A stretch of DNA of 64,000 bases from Stutzerimonas degradans (GTDB lineage Bacteria; Pseudomonadota; Gammaproteobacteria; Pseudomonadales; Pseudomonadaceae): the NCBI RefSeq assembly GCF_024448505.1, contig NZ_JAMOHV010000001.1, forward strand, positions 62,001 through 126,000. The letters run 5' to 3'. Position 1 is the stretch's first letter, and the number at the start of each line of letters is the position of its first letter. The notes beneath the pieces are model-generated. The model ran no database searches. It had not been told where the DNA came from and worked only from the letters and a program-made list of their open reading frames with translations. Positions 45,063 through 52,633 of the stretch are shown one piece after another. A program made the translations under genes and the position numbers.

Positions 45063-46171
45063 CGGCGTACCTCGGCGATGGCGCGGCGCAGGGCGTCCTG
45101 GCCGTAGCGGTCCGGCACCTGGGCAAGCAGTGCCTGCAGGCGCTCGAGGCTGGTGCCGGGCAGCCTGGCCAGGCCATCGGCGGCTGCCTGTCGGACGCCC
45201 CAGTTTTGGTCGGCGAGCAGCGGCAGGAAGAGTTCCGCATCATCGCTGCGTGCCTGCCGGCCCAGCGCCTGCAGCGCGTGCAGGCGCACATCCGGGTCGC
45301 TGTGGCCGAGCGCCAGCAACAGGCGCGGACGGTCACGCGGATCGCCCAGCTCGGTCAGGCAGCGCAGCGCGACCTGCTGGTGCTCGGCCGCGGCACCTTC
45401 GTCCAGCTGCGCCCGTGCCCAGGGCGCGGCTTGGCGTGGCTCGCCATGCGGCAACAGTGCGATTAGCCGCTCGCGGCCGGCAATCACCGGATCGGCCAGG
45501 GCCGCCAGCAGCGGTTCGGTCACCGCCTGCTCGCCGGCCTGCTGACAGAGGCCCGCCAGACGCGGCAAGGCCCAGTCGGTACGCGCCGCGGCGGCCGGCA
45601 GGATCAGTTGCATGGCGCGCGCCGGCTGCATGGCGATTAGCGTGTAGGCGCTGGCCAGCGAGACGCTGGCATTGCGGCTGAACAGCAGCGGCTGCACCGC
45701 GTCCCAGTGCGCCGGGTCGGCGAGGTGGCGCAGACAGGTGAGGCCGATCAGCTTGCTGCGCACCCGCCCGCGCAGCAGCTCCAGCGCGTGCCGATCCATG
45801 CCCAGCGCCAGCAGTGCGCGGTTCATCCGCTCGCGGGCGCTGCCGCGCAGCTGCAGCTGGGTGCGGTTCCATTGCAGCAGGAACCACAGGCGTTGCCGAC
45901 GCGGCAGCGCCGGCAACGGGTCGGGCAGCTCCTCGCCGAGGCTGCAGAGGGCGAACAGCGGGCGCCATCGTTCGTTGAACTGCTGGCGGCGTGCGGCGCG
46001 ACGGCGCGCCAGTTCGCCGAGCAGCAGGACCTGCAGCATCACCAGCAGGGTCAGTGCGCTCAACGCCAGCGCCGCCTGCAGGGCCAGCTGCAGCATGCGG
46101 TCCTGCGGCCAGAGGTCGAGCAGCGGGGCGCACAGCCAGGTCGGGCAGCCGGCGAGCCACTCAGAACGCAT
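45059..46171 (-). CDS. Membrane-anchored HEAT-repeat protein
   Basis: A 370-residue protein with one membrane segment at about 25-50 and a soluble part made of HEAT-like helical repeats, clearest from about 265 onwards (LTELGDPRDRPRLLLALGHSDPDVRLHALQALGRQ, then LADQNWGVRQAAADGLARL). HEAT repeats bind other proteins. It lies between the YaiO-like porin gene (11-base overlap) and the glycosyltransferase gene (four-base overlap), so it may join the synthase to other parts of the export machine. No enzymatic motif is seen. Confidence 0.85.
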   Translation of the reverse strand: MRSEWLAGCPTWLCAPLLDLWPQDRMLQLALQAALALSALTLLVMLQVLLLGELARRRAARRQQFNERWRPLFALCSLGEELPDPLPALPRRQRLWFLLQWNRTQLQLRGSARERMNRALLALGMDRHALELLRGRVRSKLIGLTCLRHLADPAHWDAVQPLLFSRNASVSLASAYTLIAMQPARAMQLILPAAAARTDWALPRLAGLCQQAGEQAVTEPLLAALADPVIAGRERLIALLPHGEPRQAAPWARAQLDEGAAAEHQQVALRCLTELGDPRDRPRLLLALGHSDPDVRLHALQALGRQARSDDAELFLPLLADQNWGVRQAAADGLARLPGTSLERLQALLAQVPDRYGQDALRRAIAEVRR

Positions 46172-47288
46172 GGCGCAGCCCCAGCTGCAGCCAGCGGCGC
46201 TGATAGTAGTCGCCCTGGCGGTGCTGGCCGAATTCCCAGGTCAGCGCCCAGCCCCCGTCGAGCCAGTGGCGCCCCTGCAGGCCGATGGCGCGCACGTCGC
46301 TGGTGATCAGTCGCTGCTCCTCGACGGCCTCTTCCTCGCCGACGGTCAGGCGCAGGCCGGCGTAGCTGAGGTTGTCGTAGTAGTAGTCCAGCGCCAGGTC
46401 GTGACCGATCGGCGTGCCGGCGTTCTGCACGTCGGTCAGGTTGAGCGTGTAGCTGGCGCGCCAGGCATTCCAGTAGCGCTCGCCGCTGAGCGCCAGACGA
46501 TCGACGCGGGTGGTTTCGTACTCGGTGCGACGGATGCTCGCCGCGCCGAGAAAGCCCGCCGGCAGGCGCCGCTGTAGGCGCAGGTCGGCATGCCACTGCG
46601 GCAGAAAATGTGGCGAAGGCTGGTAGCCGACTTCCGATTGGACGGTCCAGTTGGCATCCAGCGGTAGCACGCCGCCGAGTTCGGCGCCGCGATCCCACTC
46701 GCCGAAGCGCTGTTCGCGCAGCAGCGCGGCGTACCAGCCGAGCCCTTCGGGCTGGGTCGAGGCGTAGTCCAGGCGCTGGCTGCGCCAGTCGTCGTAGCCA
46801 CTGTCGAGCCAGTCGCGTCGGGTCGACAGTTCCAGCTCGTGGCGTCGCCGCGGCGGCTCGGCGAGTGCCGGCGCCGTTGTGGTGGCCGGTGAGGTCAGTG
46901 CGGCGCGGGCCTGCTGCATGAGCTGCTGCACCTCGGCATAGTCCGGCGCGCGGCGCGCGGCGCGTTCCAGCACCTCCAGTGCGGCGCGCGGCCGGCCGAC
47001 CCAGAGCAGCGCTTGGCCCTGGCCGAGCAGGTAGTCGGCGTTGTCCGGTTCGCGTTGCAGCAGCTGTCGATAGCGCGCCAGTGCCGCTTGCGTGCGGCCC
47101 TGCCAGGCCAGCACGCGCGCCAGCAGGAACTGCGCCTCGGCGTCTTCCGGCTGGCGCGCCAGATGCGCTTCGAGCGTCGCCTGCGCGGCGCCGAGCTGCT
47201 GGGCCTCGACCTGGCGCCGCGCTGTGGCGACATCCGCCTGCGCCAGCGGCGCGCAGAGTGCCAGCGCCAGCCAGAGCCATCGTTTCAT
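46161..47288 (-). CDS. YaiO-family outer-membrane beta-barrel protein with TPR repeats
   Basis: A 375-residue protein. Signal peptide MKRWLWLALALCAPLAQA is followed by TPR repeats (about 20-125: ARRQVEAQQLGAAQATLEAHL, AEAQFLLARVLAWQGRTQAALARY, LLGQGQALLWVGRPRAALEVLERA), a linker, and a beta-barrel part (about 155-375) ending in Phe (LGLRHAF), as outer-membrane proteins do. The plan, periplasmic TPR plus barrel, is that of polysaccharide export porins such as PgaA and BcsC, but smaller. It overlaps the receiver gene by four bases and the HEAT gene by 11. Confidence 0.87.
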   Translation of the reverse strand: MKRWLWLALALCAPLAQADVATARRQVEAQQLGAAQATLEAHLARQPEDAEAQFLLARVLAWQGRTQAALARYRQLLQREPDNADYLLGQGQALLWVGRPRAALEVLERAARRAPDYAEVQQLMQQARAALTSPATTTAPALAEPPRRRHELELSTRRDWLDSGYDDWRSQRLDYASTQPEGLGWYAALLREQRFGEWDRGAELGGVLPLDANWTVQSEVGYQPSPHFLPQWHADLRLQRRLPAGFLGAASIRRTEYETTRVDRLALSGERYWNAWRASYTLNLTDVQNAGTPIGHDLALDYYYDNLSYAGLRLTVGEEEAVEEQRLITSDVRAIGLQGRHWLDGGWALTWEFGQHRQGDYYQRRWLQLGLRHAF

Positions 47289-47674
47289 CGCGGCCTCCGC
47301 AGCAGGCGGCGGATGCGCGCCAGCAATTCCTCCGGCTGAAACGGCTTGGTCACGTAGTCGTCGGCGCCCAGCTCCAGCGCGCGGACGATGTCCACCTCGC
47401 GGGCCTTGGCGGTCAGCATCAGCACCGGCACCCGTTCCCAACCAGGCTGCGCGCGTAGGCGCTCGATCAGTTCGAGGCCGTCGTGGTACGGCAGCATGAT
47501 GTCCATCAGGGTGAGGTCGGGCGGCGGCGAACCGGCGATCAGCTCCAGTGCCTCCCGCCCGTTGGCTGCGTGTTCGACGCTGAAGCCGTGGCGCTCCAGC
47601 ATGAAGCGCACCAGGAAGGAAATGTCTTCTTCGTCTTCCACCATCAGGATGCGTTGGCCGCTGGAGTCACTCAT
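47285..47674 (-). CDS. Single-domain response regulator
   Basis: A 129-residue receiver without output domain: acidic EDE in MVEDEEDISFLV, phosphoacceptor Asp in LTLMDIMLPYHDGLELI, Thr in LMLTAKA and Lys in YVTKPFQPEEL. It lies between the hybrid kinase and the export genes, overlapping both by four bases, so it is the likely direct phosphorylation target of that kinase or an acceptor in a relay controlling the export machine. Confidence 0.9.
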   Translation of the reverse strand: MSDSSGQRILMVEDEEDISFLVRFMLERHGFSVEHAANGREALELIAGSPPPDLTLMDIMLPYHDGLELIERLRAQPGWERVPVLMLTAKAREVDIVRALELGADDYVTKPFQPEELLARIRRLLRRPR

Positions 47675-50505
47675 GCATCGTCCTCGTCTGCCTCGGTTGC
47701 GGGGGTACGGTGGTGCAACAGGTGCTGGATCAGCGCCCCCAGCTCACGGCCGTCGTGGCGGGATTTGACCAGCTGGCGCAGGACCAGCCGGCTGTCGTGC
47801 ACGGGCGCATCCAGCGCGGAAAAGATGATCACCGGCGGCGGCGGTACGGCCTGCGCCAGTTGGTCGAACAGCTCGCTGCCGTCGCCGTCGGGCAGCATCA
47901 GGTCGACGATCGCCAGCTGGTAGCTCTGCGCGCCGAGCAGGCGGCGCGCCTCGGCCAGGCTGGCGGCGCCCTGCAGTTCGATGTCCAGCGGCTCGATCTG
48001 CCGCGCCAGCAGCAGGCGCAGGTCCTGGTCATCCTCGACATGGAGGATGCGTGGCCGTGCCGGGTGCTCGGTCAGGCAGGCGTTGACCACATCCAGCAGG
48101 CGCGCCGGGTCGACCGGCTTGGGCAGCCAGTCGATCACGCGCACCGCGCCGCCGCGCAGCTGGCCGTCGTCTTCGTCGCGGCGCTGCGGCTGCAGACCGA
48201 CGATCAGCACCGGCAGATGGCGGTAGGCCGGCTGGCTGCGCAGGCCCTGGAGAAAGGCGCCGACGTCCTCGTCGGCGAGCGCCGGGCTGAGCGTCAGCGC
48301 CTGCACGCGGTATTCGGCCAGCAGGTCGCGGGCGTCCAGCGCCGTGGCGGCCAGCAGCGTGGCGTAGCCCTGCTCGTGCAGCGTCTCGGCCAGTCGCGCG
48401 GCCGCGGCGCAATCCGGTTCGACGATGAGAATGTGGCTCTGCCCGGCCGCGGCTGGCGGCGCGAGCGCAGGGGCCGACGCAGTCGCCAGCGGCAGGCGCA
48501 GCCAGAAGCGCGTGCCACGGCCTTCCTGGCTGTCGAAACCGATGCTGCCGTGCATCTGCTCGACCAGCGAGCGGGTGATCGCCAAGCCGAGGCCGGTGCC
48601 GCCGCGGCGGCGGGCGTCGGAGGCGTCGGCCTGGGCGAAGCGCTCGAAGATGCGCCCGCGAAAACTCTCCGGGATGCCTGGCCCCTGATCCTGCACGCCG
48701 AGTTCGAGGCCGTCCGCGCCGCTGCGCAGGTCGACGCTGACGCGGCCGCCGGCGGGCGAGTGCTTGATCGCGTTGGACAGCAGGTTGGCCATGATCTGGG
48801 CGAAGCGGTCCGGATCGAGGTTGGCCTCGACGCGTGCGGCGGCGTCCGGCGGCACCTGCTGCAGCTGCACGTCGAAGCTGCGCGCATAGGGTTCGATGTC
48901 GTGCAGCGCCTGCGCGACCAGCGCGCGCACATCGCACAGCTGCAGGTCGAAGGTCAGGCGGCCGGCCTCGAGCTTTTCGATGTCGAGGATGTCGTTGATC
49001 AGGCGCACCAGGCGCTCACTGTTCTTGTGGGCGATCTCCAGCAGCGGCTGTGCCTCGGCCGTGCCGGGCGCGACGAAACCGCTGGCGAGCATGCCCAGCG
49101 CGCCGCGGATCGCGGTCAGCGGGGTGCGCAGCTCGTGGCTCACGGTGGAAATGAACTCGGTCTTCATCTGTTCCATGCGCCGGCGCAGGGAGATGTCCAC
49201 CGCCACGGTGACCACGTGACAGATGCTCGGCGACAGCCGCAGCGGCCGCTTGACCAGTTGCAGCCAGCGTTCCTGGCCGAAGGCGTCGATCAGGCTGACG
49301 TCGCTGCTGCGCAGTTCGCCGCCGGCAAGCAGTTCGCTTTCGCCCTGCAACAACGGCAGCAGCCGCTGCGCGCCCGGCAGCTCGTCGAGGCGGCGCTGCT
49401 CGATATGCTGTGGCTGGCAGTCGAGCAGCGCGGCGAAGGCGGTGTTGCAGAGCAGGAAACGGCCGTGAGCGTCGCGCACGAAGATCAGGTTTTCGTCGGT
49501 GTCGACCACCTTGCGCAGGAACGCCTGCTGCTGCTGCAGGCTGTCACGGTTACGCTGCAGCTCGGTGATGTCGCGGGCGATGGCCAGGTGGTCGCCGAGC
49601 CCGGTGGGCAGCAGGCGGACCTCGAACATGCGTCGGCTGGCCACCTCGCACCAGATGTTCTGCCGCGGGTAGTCGGCATCCGGCTGCGCCAGCAGGTCGA
49701 GCAGCAGCGGTTCGATGGCCTGCGGCGCAGGGCCGCGGATGCTGCGCGGCTGCGACAGGCTGGAAACCTGCTGCCGGGCGTCGATCGCATACAGCTGATC
49801 GGGAATGGTCTGCAGCAGCGCATCCAGTCGTGCCTCGCCGGCCTGCGCCTGTCGGGCCAGCGCCTGACGCGTGACCAGGTTGCGGCGTACCGCCCACAGC
49901 GCGGCGAAAAACAGCGCGGCCACCAGCAGGCTGCCGATCAGCGCCACGCGGCGGCTGTGGGCGATGGTCTCGCGCACCGCCAGGCTGGCATCGGTGAGCT
50001 GCTGCCGCTCGCGACGTTCGACGCCATCCAGCAGTTCGCGCAGACGGTCCATGAGCTGCTTGCCGCCGGCCTGGTGCAGGTGCGTGGCGGCAGTGGCCAG
50101 GCCGCTCTCGCGGCGCACGCGGATATTGCTGGCCGCGATGGTCAGGCGCTCGGCGGCGGTGCTGTCGAACTGCTCGAACCAGCGCTGCTGCGGGTAGCCG
50201 CGCGCGTCGGCAAACTCCTGCAGCTGGCGGCGGTGGGCTTCCAGTTCGATCAGGCCGCTGGCATAGGCGTCGAGATAGGCCTCGTCGGCGGTGATGACGA
50301 AGCCGCGCGTGCCGGTTTCGATGTCCTGCAGCGCGGAGCGAATCGCCTGGATCGCCGTGATGGTTTCGAGGCTCTGGCTGACGGCCTGGTTGGTCTGCAG
50401 CACCGCTTCCTGGGTGCGCTTGCCTTGCCAGCCGAGGGCGACCAGTAGCATGAACGCAACGACAAAGGCGAATGGGTGCCAGCGTATGGCGGGCCGGGTA
50501 TGCAA
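47671..50505 (-). CDS. CHASE3-PAS hybrid sensor kinase with a degenerate and an intact receiver
   Basis: A 944-residue inner-membrane kinase. TM1 about 12-27; periplasmic CHASE3 domain (ALQDIETGTRGFVITADEAYL) to about 180; TM2 about 187-207; two PAS-like regions; HisKA with His about 457 in STVSHELRTP; HATPase with NLLSNAIKHS, DQGPGIP and GGTGLGLAI; then two receivers. The first receiver lacks the phosphoacceptor Asp (ALTLSPALAD), the second has it (IVDLMLPDGDG). I prefer the TTG at 50505 because AAGGAG lies six bases upstream; the ATG at 50544 has no ribosome-binding site. It overlaps the next receiver gene by four bases. Confidence 0.9.
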   Translation of the reverse strand: MHTRPAIRWHPFAFVVAFMLLVALGWQGKRTQEAVLQTNQAVSQSLETITAIQAIRSALQDIETGTRGFVITADEAYLDAYASGLIELEAHRRQLQEFADARGYPQQRWFEQFDSTAAERLTIAASNIRVRRESGLATAATHLHQAGGKQLMDRLRELLDGVERRERQQLTDASLAVRETIAHSRRVALIGSLLVAALFFAALWAVRRNLVTRQALARQAQAGEARLDALLQTIPDQLYAIDARQQVSSLSQPRSIRGPAPQAIEPLLLDLLAQPDADYPRQNIWCEVASRRMFEVRLLPTGLGDHLAIARDITELQRNRDSLQQQQAFLRKVVDTDENLIFVRDAHGRFLLCNTAFAALLDCQPQHIEQRRLDELPGAQRLLPLLQGESELLAGGELRSSDVSLIDAFGQERWLQLVKRPLRLSPSICHVVTVAVDISLRRRMEQMKTEFISTVSHELRTPLTAIRGALGMLASGFVAPGTAEAQPLLEIAHKNSERLVRLINDILDIEKLEAGRLTFDLQLCDVRALVAQALHDIEPYARSFDVQLQQVPPDAAARVEANLDPDRFAQIMANLLSNAIKHSPAGGRVSVDLRSGADGLELGVQDQGPGIPESFRGRIFERFAQADASDARRRGGTGLGLAITRSLVEQMHGSIGFDSQEGRGTRFWLRLPLATASAPALAPPAAAGQSHILIVEPDCAAAARLAETLHEQGYATLLAATALDARDLLAEYRVQALTLSPALADEDVGAFLQGLRSQPAYRHLPVLIVGLQPQRRDEDDGQLRGGAVRVIDWLPKPVDPARLLDVVNACLTEHPARPRILHVEDDQDLRLLLARQIEPLDIELQGAASLAEARRLLGAQSYQLAIVDLMLPDGDGSELFDQLAQAVPPPPVIIFSALDAPVHDSRLVLRQLVKSRHDGRELGALIQHLLHHRTPATEADEDDA

Positions 50506-50601
50506 ACTGGACTCCTTGTGCCGCTGGACGAACGCGCATGGCATGGCCGTCCGGATTCGGGCTATGACGTTGGACCCGCTGCGGCTGCGGTGGTTCGGTG
50601 G

Positions 50602-52251
50602 TCAGCCGACGCTGGCGATGCGGACCTGGTTGCGGCCGTCGCCCTTGGCGATGTACAGCGCCTGATCGGCCTGTTCGAGCAGCACGGCCGGCGGGGTCTC
50701 GCCGTCGGTGGCGCTGATGCCGGCGCTGAGCGAAACGGTGAAGCTGCGCGCGTCGCTGGCGTTGAAGGTCAGCGTGGCAAAGCGCTCGCGAATCTCGTCG
50801 AAGATGCGCCGCGCCTCCTCGGCGGTGCATTCGGGCAGCACCGCGACGAATTCCTCGCCGCCGTAGCGGCCGAGGCTGTCGATCCGCCGCAGGCGCTGCC
50901 GCAGCAGATTGGCCAGCGCGCGGATGACGCTGTCACCGGCGGCGTGGCCGTAGCGGTCGTTGACCTGCTTGAAGTGGTCGAGGTCGAGCATTACCACGCT
51001 GGTCGGCTTGCTGGCGCGGCTGGCGCGCTGCACTTCGATGGCCAGCTGGTCCTTGATGTCGGCGTGCTTGAGCAGGCCGGTCAGGCTGTCGCGCGACAGC
51101 GCGGTGCTCAGCGAGCGGGCGCGCTGGGCGTGGGAGTACACCGCGGCGATCAGTTCGCTGTCGCCCAGCGGCTTGCTGAGGAAGTCGTCACCGGCCTTGA
51201 GCAGCGCGGCCATCTGCCGGTTGATGTCGGTCTCGGCGGACAGGTAGATGATCGTCACCCGCAGCCATTCGTCGTGCAGGCGAATCATCTGCGCCAGCTC
51301 CGGACCGCTGCAGCCGGGCATGTCGACATCCAGCACCAGCACCTCGGGATTGAAGGTGTGCATCAGCTCCAGCACGCGTTGCGGCTCGCTGAGCGTCTGC
51401 ACCTGCATCTGCGAGTTGCGCAGCACCAGGCCGTAGCGCTCGGCCAGGGCGTGGTCGTCGTCGACGATCAGCACCCGATAGGGTTCGCCCTGCTGGCGGT
51501 TCAGGCAGCGCTCCAGGCTGTTCTCCAGCTGGGCGAGGTCCAGCGGACGGGAGAAGAAGCCCTGGGCGCCGGCACGCACGGCGGCCAGCTGGCTGGCGAA
51601 GCCGGCGTCCGCATGGATCGCCAGCAGCGGCAGCGGGGTGCCCAGGCGCTGCTGCAGCGCGGCGATCGGCAGCAGCTCGTCGTCGCGGCTGACACTGACG
51701 ATCAGCGCATCCGGTAGCTGCTGCTCGACGGCCTGCTGCAGCGTGGGGAAATCGCGGCACAGCAGCGTTTCGTAGCCGAAGTTGTCCAGCGTCTGCGCCA
51801 TGCCGGCGCCGGCGACGGCATCGCTTTCCAGCAGATAGATGCGGCAGCCCGGCAGCGGCTCGTCGTGCAGATCGCCGGGACCCAGGTCGGGTACCGCATG
51901 GCCGTCGTGCCAGGCGAACTCGGCGAACTGGCGCACGGCGCGGGCGAACGCACCGAGCGCCTGCGCGCTCGGCTTGCTGCTGTCGAGCCAGCGGTTTGCG
52001 CGTTGTTCGAGCACGCGCGCGCGCTCGCCGAGCGGGCCGAAGCCGAAGCTGCCTGCCGCGCCGGCCAGCTTGTGCAGTTGCTCGCGGATCCGCCGGACCT
52101 GCTCGCGGCGTTGCGCCGGCCTGCCGCTGTGCTGCAGTTCGCCGGCCAGCTCGCCGAGTGCCGGCAGCTCGTGGCGCAGGCGCTCGGCGAACTGCTCGTT
52201 CTGCAGTTGCAGCTGGCGCTGCAGTTCGGCGAGTGCGCCCTCAGACAGCAT
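50602..52251 (-). CDS. Hpt-REC-REC-GGDEF diguanylate cyclase
   Basis: A 549-residue soluble protein. An N-terminal histidine phosphotransfer domain has His60 in EQLHKLAGAAGSFGF. The first receiver (about 135-250) has lost its Asp (IVSVSRDDE, Ser at 186). The second (about 258-375) keeps Asp308 in VLVLDVDMPGCSG. The GGDEF domain has GGEEF at 464-468 with the RxxD inhibitory site RRID five residues before. It can take phosphate from a relay and make c-di-GMP. GGGAGGAG precedes the ATG. It lies 97 bases from the hybrid kinase start and overlaps the upstream receiver gene by 11 bases. Confidence 0.93.
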   Translation of the reverse strand: MLSEGALAELQRQLQLQNEQFAERLRHELPALGELAGELQHSGRPAQRREQVRRIREQLHKLAGAAGSFGFGPLGERARVLEQRANRWLDSSKPSAQALGAFARAVRQFAEFAWHDGHAVPDLGPGDLHDEPLPGCRIYLLESDAVAGAGMAQTLDNFGYETLLCRDFPTLQQAVEQQLPDALIVSVSRDDELLPIAALQQRLGTPLPLLAIHADAGFASQLAAVRAGAQGFFSRPLDLAQLENSLERCLNRQQGEPYRVLIVDDDHALAERYGLVLRNSQMQVQTLSEPQRVLELMHTFNPEVLVLDVDMPGCSGPELAQMIRLHDEWLRVTIIYLSAETDINRQMAALLKAGDDFLSKPLGDSELIAAVYSHAQRARSLSTALSRDSLTGLLKHADIKDQLAIEVQRASRASKPTSVVMLDLDHFKQVNDRYGHAAGDSVIRALANLLRQRLRRIDSLGRYGGEEFVAVLPECTAEEARRIFDEIRERFATLTFNASDARSFTVSLSAGISATDGETPPAVLLEQADQALYIAKGDGRNQVRIASVG

Positions 52252-52633
52252 GGTGACGCTCCTCCCAGATGGTGCGCAGTCGGGCGGCCAGCTGCAGCGG
52301 GTCGAACGGCTTGTGCAGCACGGCGTGCATGCCCAGCCGGGATAGCTCGTCGTGCTCCTCGAACTGCAGATTGCCGGTCAGGAACACCACGGGCACGTCG
52401 CTCAGGTCGATGCGTTCGGCGAGCTGGCGCAGCAACTCGACGCCGTCCATCTGCGGCAGCATCACGTCGAGCAGGATCAGCTGCGGCGCGAAGGCCTCGA
52501 CCTGCTCCAGCGCGGCCTGACCGGACGGGCAGCTGAGCACCTCGAAACCGCCGAGCTTCTCCAGCGCGATGCGGGTGATCACCTGGATCGACGGCACGTC
52601 CTCGACATGCAGAATGCGTTTGAGCTCTCTCAT
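52241..52633 (-). CDS. Single-domain response regulator
   Basis: A 130-residue receiver: MRELKRILHVEDVPSIQ with acidic residues ED, phosphoacceptor Asp in LILLDVMLPQMDGVELL, Thr in VFLTGN and Lys in VLHKPFDP. It is encoded between a GAF-PAS kinase (four-base overlap) and the Hpt-REC-REC-GGDEF protein (11-base overlap), so it probably passes phosphate between them. It is similar in style to the receiver at 55087, suggesting tandem duplication of a kinase-receiver pair. Confidence 0.9.
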   Translation of the reverse strand: MRELKRILHVEDVPSIQVITRIALEKLGGFEVLSCPSGQAALEQVEAFAPQLILLDVMLPQMDGVELLRQLAERIDLSDVPVVFLTGNLQFEEHDELSRLGMHAVLHKPFDPLQLAARLRTIWEERHHAV

